Assembly: GCF_001907675.1 (NCBI RefSeq)
Contig: NZ_MPNT01000013.1
Span: forward strand, 62,001 to 126,000
Length of the DNA: 64,000 bases
Direction of reading: 5' to 3'
From: Mycobacterium paraffinicum
Lineage (GTDB): Bacteria > Actinomycetota > Actinomycetes > Mycobacteriales > Mycobacteriaceae
This document shows, one piece after another, positions 55,856-64,000 of this stretch; within the stretch, counting starts at the first letter, position 1, and each line of letters starts with the position of its first letter. Under the pieces are notes generated by a model. That model was not told the origin of the DNA and did no database searches. It was given only the letters and a program-made list of their open reading frames with translations. Both the position numbers and the translations under genes were made by a program.

Positions 55856-57613
55856 TCAGCCCGGCAGCACCGGCGCCGCCCCGAACACCATGAGCCCCGG
55901 CACCTCCGACCACCCCTGCTGGCTTTCGGCGGCAGCCGCCGAATACTGCAGCACCCCTTGGGGAGCCCCGACGTAGACCGTCGACGGGTTGGCGGCGACG
56001 GTCAGCACCGGCATCTGCAGGCCCCGGGCGGGCGCGTCGGAGTTCACCCCGTCGAGGTTGACGTACGACACCGGATGGCTGGCGTCCGTGCGGGTCACCA
56101 CGATGTCGTCGCCGGTGCGCCAGGACAGCGACACCACCGAGTTGCCCAGCCCGAAGCCGAGCCGCCGGGGGTAGGTCAGGGCGTACTGGCCGGCCTGGGT
56201 CTGCTCGACGCTGGCCAGGATCACCTGACCGCCGATCACCATCGCGGCGCGCGTGCTGTCGCGGGACAGCTGCAGGTCGGTGATCGGCCCCGGGAAGCGG
56301 GTGGACACCGCGACGGAATCGACCGGGATGCGCGCGGGTTGGCCCGACGCCGGTTCCTGGATCGCGCGCAGCACGTTGTTGCCGTCCACCACCACCCACA
56401 CCGCGTCGTCCAGCGACCAGCTCGGCCGCGACAGGCTGTGCCCGTCCGCGGACTGGGCCGCCTCGCCACCGAGGTCACCGATCCACAGCGAGGCCGCCTC
56501 GTCCGGCGCGCCGCGGTGCAGGGTCACGACGGACGCCACCTGCCGCCCGCTGCGCGACAGCGCGGCGCCGGTCTGGTCACCCATCCGCCCGAAGGCGCCG
56601 GGCACGTTGGCGAAGTGCTGGCCGTCCAAGGACACCAGCGAGCCGTTTACCAGCGCATGCAGCCCGGCGCCCGCGCCGTCGGCCACGCCCGGGTCGGTGG
56701 CGGCGACGTCGGACGTCGTCCAGCCCTCGGCGAACCTGTCGTCCAGCGGGGCGCCGTCGGCGTTGATCACGTACGGGCCCCGGATGTCGGCTCGCGCCAG
56801 CGTCCAAATGATCTGCGCGGCAAGCAAAGCCCTGCTGTGCGGATCGGTGGTGGACAGCTTCTCCAGGTCTATGCGCGCGCCGCCGTAACCGCGCCCGATC
56901 CCGTTCTTGCCGCCGTCGGCCCGGGTCACCGGCCCGCGCAGCCGCAGCGGCGGGGCAAGCAGGTTGCGCACGGTGTGCGCCATCTCGGGGCGTGGCCCGG
57001 CGATCAGTTTGGAGACCAGCTCGGTCGCCAACTGGTCATGGTCGGCCACCGCCACGTAACGCGGATCGGGCACCACCGTCTTGCCGGTCGGGTCGGCGAA
57101 GTAGAGCGTGTTGCGCTTGTAGGTCGACTGGAACTGCTGCCAGTCCAGGAACACCCCGTTGGGCAGGCGGTCGATCCGCCACCCGCCCGAGGTCTTGACC
57201 AGCTCGATCGGGCCGGGATCGGGCAGCACCCCCTCGGCGGTCTCGAACACGCCCATGTCCGACAGCGACCCCAGCATGTCGGCCCGCATCGTCGCCGAAA
57301 CCCGTTCGGCGGCACGGGTTTCCACGAATACCACGTGGTCGATCAGCAGCGCGCTACCGGCGTCGTCCCAGGCGTTGGACGCCGATTGGGTGAGGAACTG
57401 GCGGGCCGCCAGGTGCCGGTTCGCGGGATCGGCTGTGGCCTTGAGGAATTCGCGCAGCAGGACATCGGGATCCATGCCCGGGGTCGGCTTGGGCAGGTTC
57501 GACGGCGCGGGTCGCTCGACCGTGCCGATGGCCTGGGGCGCCGACGAGCTGGGCACACCCGCGCAGCCGGCCAGCAGCGCGGCCAGCATCAGCAGGCCCA
57601 GCAGCCGCCGCAT
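55856..57613 (-). CDS. lpqB: Lipoprotein LpqB
   Basis: A 585-residue lipoprotein (Rv3244c) with signal sequence [17 protein letters not shown] and lipobox Cys17. A GerMN-type domain (about 160-280) precedes a C-terminal beta-propeller ([40 protein letters not shown]). In M. smegmatis LpqB modulates MtrB signalling at the cell envelope. The ATG follows GGAGAGGAG, and its first base is shared with the mtrB stop (TGATG). The co-transcribed order mtrA-mtrB-lpqB is conserved in actinobacteria. Confidence 0.95.
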   Translation of the reverse strand: MRRLLGLLMLAALLAGCAGVPSSSAPQAIGTVERPAPSNLPKPTPGMDPDVLLREFLKATADPANRHLAARQFLTQSASNAWDDAGSALLIDHVVFVETRAAERVSATMRADMLGSLSDMGVFETAEGVLPDPGPIELVKTSGGWRIDRLPNGVFLDWQQFQSTYKRNTLYFADPTGKTVVPDPRYVAVADHDQLATELVSKLIAGPRPEMAHTVRNLLAPPLRLRGPVTRADGGKNGIGRGYGGARIDLEKLSTTDPHSRALLAAQIIWTLARADIRGPYVINADGAPLDDRFAEGWTTSDVAATDPGVADGAGAGLHALVNGSLVSLDGQHFANVPGAFGRMGDQTGAALSRSGRQVASVVTLHRGAPDEAASLWIGDLGGEAAQSADGHSLSRPSWSLDDAVWVVVDGNNVLRAIQEPASGQPARIPVDSVAVSTRFPGPITDLQLSRDSTRAAMVIGGQVILASVEQTQAGQYALTYPRRLGFGLGNSVVSLSWRTGDDIVVTRTDASHPVSYVNLDGVNSDAPARGLQMPVLTVAANPSTVYVGAPQGVLQYSAAAAESQQGWSEVPGLMVFGAAPVLPG

Positions 57614-59286
57614 CACCCGCTCCTCTCCGCGTGTTCGCGTTGCCGCGAGCGGTCTTTGGGCAGCGGGCCGGTGTTGGCGGTCGGCGGGATGGGCTTCATG
57701 GGCAGCGGGCTGGTGATGACCTTGTGGCCGCGAACCAGCGGCAGCGTGAGGCGGAAGCAGGAGCCCTCGCCGGGCTCGCCCCACGCCTCGAGCCGGCCCT
57801 GGTGCAGGCGGGCGTCCTCGACGCTGATCGCCAGGCCGAGGCCGGTGCCGCCCGAGCGGCGCACCCGCGACGGGTCGGCCCGCCAGAACCGGCTGAACAC
57901 CAGCTTCTCCTCGCCGGGCCGCAGCCCCACCCCGTAGTCGCGGACGGTGACCGCCACGGTGTCCTCGTCGGCGCCCATCCGGATCTGCACCGGCTTGTGT
58001 TCGGCGTGGTCGATCGCGTTGGCGATCAGGTTGCGCAGGATCCGCTCCACCCGCCGGGTGTCGACCTCCGCGATCACCTCCTCGTCGGGCAGGTCGACAA
58101 GCAGCTCGATGCCGGCCTCCTCGGCGAGGTGGCCCACATTGCCCAGCGCGCTTTGCACGGTGGTGCGCAGATCGACCGCCTCGACGGACAATTCGGCCAC
58201 CCCCGCGTCGTGGCGGGAGATCTCCAGCAGATCGTTGAGCAGCGACTCGAACCGGTCGAGCTCGTTGACCATCAGCTCGGTGGAGCGCGCCAGGGTGGGG
58301 TCCAGGTCGGCGCTGTGGTCATAGATGAGGTCGGCGGCCATCCGGACGGTGGTCAGCGGGGTGCGCAGTTCGTGGCTGACGTCGGAGGTGAACCGGCGCT
58401 GCAGGTTGCCGAACTCCTCGAGCTGGGTGATCTGGCGGGACAGGCTTTCGGCCATGTCGTTGAACGACACCGCCAGCCGGGCCATGTCGTCCTCGCCGCG
58501 CACCGGCATCCGTTCGGACAGGTGCCCCTCGGCGAACCGTTCGGCGATCCGCGACGCCGACCGCACCGGCACCACCACCTGGCGCGAGACCAGCAGCGCG
58601 ATCCCGGCGAGCAGCACCAACAGCACGGCGCCGCCGGTGATCATGGTGCCGCGGACCAGCGTGATGGTGGCCTGCTCGTTCTTCAGCGGGAAGATCAGAT
58701 ACAGCTCCAGGTTGGCCACCTGCGACGAGGCCGGCGTCCCCATGATCAGGGCCGGCCCGGAGAAGCCGTCGGTGTGCACGGTCGCGTACTGGTACGACGC
58801 CTGCCCGGCCTTGACGAAGCCGCGCAGCGAATTGGGCACCTGGTCGACGGGCCCGGCCGTGGTCGCCGCGCGCGGCCCGTCGCCCGGCACGATCAGCACC
58901 GCGTCGAACGCGCCGGCCAGCCCGGCGCCCGAAGCGGAATCGGTCTTGGACGTCAGCGTGTTGCGGGCCAGCTGCAGGCTGCTGTCCAGCGAGCGCGTCT
59001 CCTCACCGCTGACGATCCCACCGACGGTGGTGCGCGCGCGTTCGATCTGCTCGATGCCGGCCTTGACCTTGACGTCGAGGACCCGATTGGTGACCTGAGA
59101 AGTCAACACGAAACCGAGCGCGAGGATCACCGCCAGCGACAGCCCGAGGGTCAGCGCGACGACGCGCAGCTGCAAAGACCGGCGCCAGGCGACGGCCACG
59201 GCGCGACTCACCGCGCCCAAGCCACGAGTCATGGGGCCGGAGCGCCCCCAGCGGCTCCGAGTGCGTCGCCGGGAGCCCCAGATCAC
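57613..59286 (-). CDS. mtrB: Sensor histidine kinase MtrB
   Basis: A 557-residue membrane kinase (Rv3245c) that phosphorylates MtrA to control cell wall and division genes. Two transmembrane helices (about 41-61 and 215-235) enclose an extracellular loop. A HAMP domain, the HisKA box [11 protein letters not shown] with His305, and the ATPase domain (N box [20 protein letters not shown]) follow. The GTG start lies 46 bases after mtrA. The Pro-rich tail is variable. A nearby histidine count agrees with the M. tuberculosis protein. Confidence 0.96.
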   Translation of the reverse strand: MIWGSRRRTRSRWGRSGPMTRGLGAVSRAVAVAWRRSLQLRVVALTLGLSLAVILALGFVLTSQVTNRVLDVKVKAGIEQIERARTTVGGIVSGEETRSLDSSLQLARNTLTSKTDSASGAGLAGAFDAVLIVPGDGPRAATTAGPVDQVPNSLRGFVKAGQASYQYATVHTDGFSGPALIMGTPASSQVANLELYLIFPLKNEQATITLVRGTMITGGAVLLVLLAGIALLVSRQVVVPVRSASRIAERFAEGHLSERMPVRGEDDMARLAVSFNDMAESLSRQITQLEEFGNLQRRFTSDVSHELRTPLTTVRMAADLIYDHSADLDPTLARSTELMVNELDRFESLLNDLLEISRHDAGVAELSVEAVDLRTTVQSALGNVGHLAEEAGIELLVDLPDEEVIAEVDTRRVERILRNLIANAIDHAEHKPVQIRMGADEDTVAVTVRDYGVGLRPGEEKLVFSRFWRADPSRVRRSGGTGLGLAISVEDARLHQGRLEAWGEPGEGSCFRLTLPLVRGHKVITSPLPMKPIPPTANTGPLPKDRSRQREHAERSG

Positions 59287-59332
59287 CGCCGGCGCCCTCC
59301 CCCACGACGCTCTTCAACGAAGCTGCGCAGGA

Positions 59333-60019
59333 TCACGGAGGTCCGGCCTTGTAACCCACTCCTCGAACGGTCAACACCACGGTCGGGTTTTCGGGATCCT
59401 TCTCAACCTTGGCCCGCAGACGCTGGACGTGCACGTTCACCAGACGGGTGTCCGCCGGGTGCCGGTATCCCCACACCTGTTCGAGCAGCACATCACGAGT
59501 AAACACCTGCCGCGGTTTGCGCGCCAACGCGACCAGCAGGTCGAACTCGAGCGGCGTCAGCGAGATCTGCTCGCCGTTGCGGGTGACCTTGTGCGCCGGC
59601 ACGTCGATCTCGACGTCGGCGATGGACAGCATCTCGGCCGGCTCGTCGTCGTTGCGCCGCAGCCGCGCCCGCACCCGGGCCACCAGCTCCTTGGGCTTGA
59701 ACGGCTTCATGATGTAGTCGTCGGCCCCCGACTCGAGGCCGAGCACCACGTCCACGGTGTCCGTCTTCGCGGTGAGCATGACGATCGGGACGCCCGAGTC
59801 GGCGCGCAGCACGCGACAGACGTCGATGCCGTTCATGCCGGGCAGCATCAGGTCCAACAACACCAGGTCGGGGCGCAGTTCGCGCACCGCAGTCAGGGCC
59901 TGGGTACCGTCACCGATGACCGCGGTGTCGAAACCCTCCCCACGCAACACGATGGTGAGCATCTCGGCCAGCGAAGCGTCGTCATCGACGACTAAAATCC
60001 TTTGCCTCATGGAGTCCAT
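59333..60019 (-). CDS. mtrA: Response regulator MtrA
   Basis: A 228-residue OmpR-type regulator (Rv3246c), essential in M. tuberculosis and regulating dnaA, ripA and other genes. The receiver acid pocket DDD is at about 12-14, the phosphorylated residue is Asp56 (LVLLDLMLPG), and Lys in LTAKTD is conserved. A winged-helix domain with QVWGYRHPADTRLVNVHVQRL follows. ATG 60019 gives exactly the expected length. Eighty bases upstream lies the tmk stop, so mtrA may have its own promoter in that gap. Confidence 0.97.
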   Translation of the reverse strand: MDSMRQRILVVDDDASLAEMLTIVLRGEGFDTAVIGDGTQALTAVRELRPDLVLLDLMLPGMNGIDVCRVLRADSGVPIVMLTAKTDTVDVVLGLESGADDYIMKPFKPKELVARVRARLRRNDDEPAEMLSIADVEIDVPAHKVTRNGEQISLTPLEFDLLVALARKPRQVFTRDVLLEQVWGYRHPADTRLVNVHVQRLRAKVEKDPENPTVVLTVRGVGYKAGPP

Positions 60020-60099
60020 GGTGTCACCAGATCGGGACAAACCCGGCGCGCCACACGGGCGTTTCTTGCTCCGAGGCGCAAATATGGATGCAAATCCGG

Positions 60100-60789
60100 T
60101 CAAATACCCTTGCTCGGCGCCCCCGGCGCGCCCTCCCGGACCGTTGCGGGGACGTCCTTCGCGCCGATGAGCGTGGCGGCCAGCCGCCCCGGATCGACGT
60201 CCGCGTCGGCCACCAGCCAGGGTCCGCCCCAGCCCGACGCGGCCAGCTCCGCATACACCGCGCCGGTGCGCAGCTGCAATTCGTTGTCGCGTTCGTAGCT
60301 GTCGCGGGCCCGTCCCGGGTCGGCCTCCGCGCGGCTGCGGGCGCGCTGCCCGGCCAGCTCCGTCGGCACCGCGAGCAGCACCTGCCAGTCAGGCGCGGGC
60401 AGCCGCAGCCGCCGGTATTCGAGCTCGAGCACCCAGTCGGCCGCCGCGCCGGCCGCGCCCTCGTGCAGGCGCGCGGCGCTGTAGGCCGCGTTCGACGCGA
60501 CGTAGCGGTCCAGGATCACGACGTCGTGGTCGCGGCGCAGCGCCTCAATGTCCTCGACGGCGCCGGCCCGGTCGAGCGCGAACAGCATCGCCATCCCGTA
60601 GACCGACGACGACAGGTCGCCGTGCGCGCCGTGCAGGGCCTCGGCCGCGACGTCGGCGGTCACCGATTTCCCGTAGCGCGGGAAGGCCGTGATCGCCACC
60701 GACTTCCCAGCCGCCTCGAAGGCCTTGCGCAGGCCCTCGGACAGCGTCCGTTTGCCCGCGCCGTCGACCCCTTCGATCGCGATCAGCAC
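60100..60789 (-). CDS. tmk: Thymidylate kinase
   Basis: A 229-residue kinase (Rv3247c) that makes dTDP from dTMP. The P-loop GVDGAGKRT is at 7-15, the DRY motif in VILDRYVASNAAYSA, and a lid region carries arginines (RARSRAEADPGRARDSYER). The C-terminus is longer than the 214-residue M. tuberculosis enzyme and ends in a Pro/Gly-rich tail. GTG 60789 gives the family N-terminus MLIAIEG. Two palindromic hairpins lie between tmk and sahH. Confidence 0.94.
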   Translation of the reverse strand: MLIAIEGVDGAGKRTLSEGLRKAFEAAGKSVAITAFPRYGKSVTADVAAEALHGAHGDLSSSVYGMAMLFALDRAGAVEDIEALRRDHDVVILDRYVASNAAYSAARLHEGAAGAAADWVLELEYRRLRLPAPDWQVLLAVPTELAGQRARSRAEADPGRARDSYERDNELQLRTGAVYAELAASGWGGPWLVADADVDPGRLAATLIGAKDVPATVREGAPGAPSKGI

Positions 60790-60821
60790 GCCGCCGAGCC
60801 TATCGGGCGGTGGTGTGCGCG

Positions 60822-60843
60822 AGTGTGCGGCCAGCCGCACACT
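60822..60843. repeat. Palindromic hairpin, copy 1, between sahH and tmk
   Basis: Perfect 10-base arms AGTGTGCGGC and GCCGCACACT around a CA loop. It is related to the hairpin at 60849-60876 and to the one at 51139-51154. It probably helps end sahH transcription. Confidence 0.8.
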
Positions 60844-60848
60844 GGACA

Positions 60849-60876
60849 CCGAACGTGCGGCTGGCCGCACGTTCGG
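60849..60876. repeat. Palindromic hairpin, copy 2, after sahH
   Basis: Perfect 13-base arms (60849-60861 and 60864-60876), starting CCGAACGTGCGGC, around a TG loop. It ends 11 bases beyond the sahH stop, so a terminator function is likely. There is no U-tract. Confidence 0.85.
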
Positions 60877-60887
60877 CACCGGCCCGC

Positions 60888-62360
<1,473 letters not shown>

Positions 62361-62456
62361 TAACGTTCCATTCCTTCTGCGGCTTGGTTCCAAGATTACT
62401 TAGCTTAGGTATGCGCTCTTGGCCACTGTAGTCGGCGGCCCCGGCGCCGGCTGCCG

Positions 62457-63107
62457 TCAGGGGACGTTGACGACGCCGTGACGCTCCGCGAACGGCGTCA
62501 TCAGCCTGGCCAGGTCCGCGGCGACGTCGTGACTGGCCTCGGGCGGCATCGACACGTAGCTCAGCGCCAGTCGCACGATGGCGCGCGCCAGCACGCCGGC
62601 ATCGGAGTCGCTGGTGGCCACCCAGCTGTGGGTGAACGCCGTGCTCAGCCGTTCCGACGCCCGGGTGATGATCGGTCCGCTGTCGGTGGTGATGATCTGC
62701 AGCAGGTCCGGTTTGGCCACCCCGGTCAGCAGCGAGATCACCAGCGGGTCCGCCGCCGACTCGGCGAAGAAGGCGCGAAAGCCCTGCAGGAAGGCCTCGT
62801 AGATCTTGCCGACGTTGGCGACGATGGCGGTATGGACGGCGTCGACCAGCCGGTCGGCCAGGCGCAAGGCGTAACCCTGCGCCAGGCCCTGCCGCGACCC
62901 GAACTCGTTGTAGATGGTCTGCCGGCTGACGCCCGCGGCGCGGGCCACGTCCGAGAGGGTGATGGCGGACCAGTCGCGGGTCAGCAGCAGCTCCCGCATC
63001 GCGTCCAGCACCGAGTCGCGCAGCAGGGCGCGTGACGCCTCGGGGTAGGGCATCCGCTTCACAGGCGCGACAATAGCCGCTTCGGCCAGGCCGTTGGTGC
63101 CGATCAC
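62457..63107 (-). CDS. TetR family regulator of the alkB operon
   Basis: A 216-residue TetR repressor (Rv3249c counterpart). The helix-turn-helix is [20 protein letters not shown] near 45-65, and an all-helical ligand domain follows. Its relatives control alkane hydroxylase genes, and it is the last gene of alkB-rubA-rubB-tetR here. GTG 63107 overlaps the rubB stop (GTGA). It may sense fatty acids or alkanols. Neither its operator nor the promoter of the operon is in the window, since alkB is cut by the right edge. Confidence 0.9.
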   Translation of the reverse strand: MIGTNGLAEAAIVAPVKRMPYPEASRALLRDSVLDAMRELLLTRDWSAITLSDVARAAGVSRQTIYNEFGSRQGLAQGYALRLADRLVDAVHTAIVANVGKIYEAFLQGFRAFFAESAADPLVISLLTGVAKPDLLQIITTDSGPIITRASERLSTAFTHSWVATSDSDAGVLARAIVRLALSYVSMPPEASHDVAADLARLMTPFAERHGVVNVP

Positions 63108-63286
63108 GCCCGGGCTATCTCGACCATCTCGAAGTCGGATTTCGCCGCGCCGCAGTCCGGGCAGCTCCAGTCGTCGGGGATGTCGGCCCAGCGGGTCCCG
63201 GGCGCGATGCCGTCCTCCGGCCAGCCCTTGGCCTCGTCGTATTCGAATCCGCACTGCACGCAGATGAAGAGCTTGTAGTCGGTCAT
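63104..63286 (-). CDS. rubB: Rubredoxin RubB
   Basis: A 60-residue electron carrier (Rv3250c). Two CxxC pairs, CVQCG and CPDCG, coordinate a single iron; the central [12 protein letters not shown] segment is typical of alkane-hydroxylase rubredoxins. It passes electrons from rubredoxin reductase to AlkB. ATG 63286 overlaps the rubA stop (ATGA), and its own stop overlaps the regulator start. Confidence 0.95.
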   Translation of the reverse strand: MTDYKLFICVQCGFEYDEAKGWPEDGIAPGTRWADIPDDWSCPDCGAAKSDFEMVEIARA

Positions 63287-63456
63287 CGGATGGCTCCTAA
63301 GCAATCGAAATCGATCTTTTCGCGCACCGAACAGTCGGGGCAGCACCAGTCGTCGGGAATCTCACTGAAGGGCGTGCCCGCGGGAAAGCCTTCCCGCGGA
63401 GCGCCTTTCGCCTCGTCGTAGACGTAATCGCAGCCCGGGCAGCGGTAGGCGCTCAT
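63283..63456 (-). CDS. rubA: Rubredoxin RubA
   Basis: A 57-residue rubredoxin (Rv3251c) with [13 protein letters not shown] and [10 protein letters not shown] as the two iron-binding pairs. The linker is [14 protein letters not shown]. It differs from RubB in its basic C-terminal end. Operons often carry two rubredoxins, of which only one may support AlkB well. ATG 63456 overlaps the alkB stop (ATGA), and its stop overlaps the rubB start. Confidence 0.95.
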   Translation of the reverse strand: MSAYRCPGCDYVYDEAKGAPREGFPAGTPFSEIPDDWCCPDCSVREKIDFDCLGAIR

Positions 63457-64000
63457 GCCGTCACCCCGTAGCGGGCCAGCACCCGTGCGCGCACCCGCGG
63501 GTGGATGTTGACCTTGGTGATGTCGCCGTCGTAATGCTCGAGCACCCGGTGATCCATCACCTTGCGCCACAGCGGCGGTAGGTAGGTCAGCGAGATCATC
63601 GACGCGTAGCCGCTGGGCAGGTTGGGCGCGCCTGCCATGCTGCGCAGCGTCTGGTAACGCCGGGTGGGGTTGGCGTGGTGATCGCTGTGCCGCTGCAGGT
63701 GGTACAGGAACAGGTTGGTCACGATGTGGTCGGAGTTCCAGCTGTGCACCGGGGCGCACCGCTCGTAGCGCCCGTTCGCATTCTTCTGCCGCAGCAGCCC
63801 GTAGTGCTCCAGGTAGTTGACGGCCTCGAGCAGGCTGAAGCCGAAGACGGCCTGGACGATCACGAACGGGATGAGCGCCGGGCCGAAGACCGCGATCAGC
63901 GTGCCCCACAACACGATCGACAGCAGCCAGGCGTTGAGCACGTCGTTGGACAGGTACGTCGCGGGGTTCCACGGGTTCTTGTCCAGCCGGCGCAGGCGCT
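63453..64000 (-). CDS. alkB: Alkane 1-monooxygenase AlkB (partial, C-terminal part)
   Basis: The C-terminal 182 residues of the membrane diiron alkane hydroxylase (Rv3252c); the rest lies beyond the right edge. Visible features are a hydrophobic hairpin (about 30-60 of the fragment), the NYLEHYGLLR box, and LQRHSDHHANPTRRYQTLR, two of the histidine motifs. It oxidises medium-chain alkanes to 1-alkanols in the inner membrane, with electrons from rubredoxin. The stop overlaps the rubA start. Confidence 0.95.
   Translation of the reverse strand, partial: RLRRLDKNPWNPATYLSNDVLNAWLLSIVLWGTLIAVFGPALIPFVIVQAVFGFSLLEAVNYLEHYGLLRQKNANGRYERCAPVHSWNSDHIVTNLFLYHLQRHSDHHANPTRRYQTLRSMAGAPNLPSGYASMISLTYLPPLWRKVMDHRVLEHYDGDITKVNIHPRVRARVLARYGVTA

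Noticed and set aside
62395..62425. IdeR-like iron box (TTAGCTTAGGT) upstream of sahH
   Set aside because: Only one half resembles the 19-bp IdeR consensus, and sahH is not a known iron-regulated gene.

Overview
This is 64 kb of high-GC actinobacterial chromosome. Gene content and order follow the Mycobacterium tuberculosis segment from the whiB7 leader and uvrD2 (Rv3198c) to alkB (Rv3252c) almost gene for gene. Protein divergence, an accessory block after rsgA, an HD-GYP/LuxR gene where M. tuberculosis has Rv3239c, and unsplit tgs3 and ybaK genes point to another slow-growing mycobacterium. It is perhaps close to the M. avium complex, but the species cannot be fixed from the sequence alone. 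No prophage, insertion sequence, CRISPR array or tRNA/rRNA gene was seen.

Layout. 1-282: leader of a gene lying off the left edge, with a whiB7-type promoter and an alanine-rich upstream ORF. 283-12054: DNA repair and redox block (uvrD2, mycoredoxin, a frameshifted lipoprotein gene, nudC, a K+ channel, adnB, adnA). 12163-19614: small acidic protein, lipV, alkyltransferase-like protein, moeZ and neighbours, TetR regulator, TB9.4, MmpS-like protein, ferritin-like protein. 19869-27262: RNA helicase rhlE, beta-propeller protein, ParA-like ATPase, phosphatase, isochorismate synthase, acetyltransferase, lipid kinase. 27534-31162: a regulatory cluster with whiB1, the sensor kinase pdtaS, a biotinylated protein, the 24-residue ribosomal protein bL37, and rshA/sigH.

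31162-35892: SDR, YbaK deacylase, small secreted protein, SRAP, aroA, rsgA. 35918-39809: accessory block (HxlR regulator divergent from thiolase, NmrA-like and DUF302 genes, plus an unknown gene). 39964-46188: desA3 and its reductase, each behind the same operator, then ppk2, tgs3 and Rv3235. 46199-51065: KefB-type antiporter with its TrkA-C partner, a membrane methyltransferase-like protein, and a two-gene unit ending in a tandem HD-GYP/LuxR protein. 51255-60789: secA1, hpf, comF, lpqB-mtrB-mtrA, tmk. 60888-64000: sahH and the alkane hydroxylase operon alkB-rubA-rubB-tetR, with alkB cut by the right edge.

Many neighbours overlap by 1-4 bases (ATGA, GTGA or TGATG), so translationally coupled operons are the rule: adnA-adnB-channel-nudC, gpm2-entC-GNAT, sigH-rshA, aroA-rsgA, mtrA-mtrB-lpqB and alkB-rubA-rubB-tetR. 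The less routine signals are regulatory or repeated DNA: the whiB7 leader, paired TACG-N4-CGTA operators, a SigH autoregulatory promoter with a possible longer SigH, hairpins in leaders and gene ends, and 17-bp and 56-bp tandem repeats.
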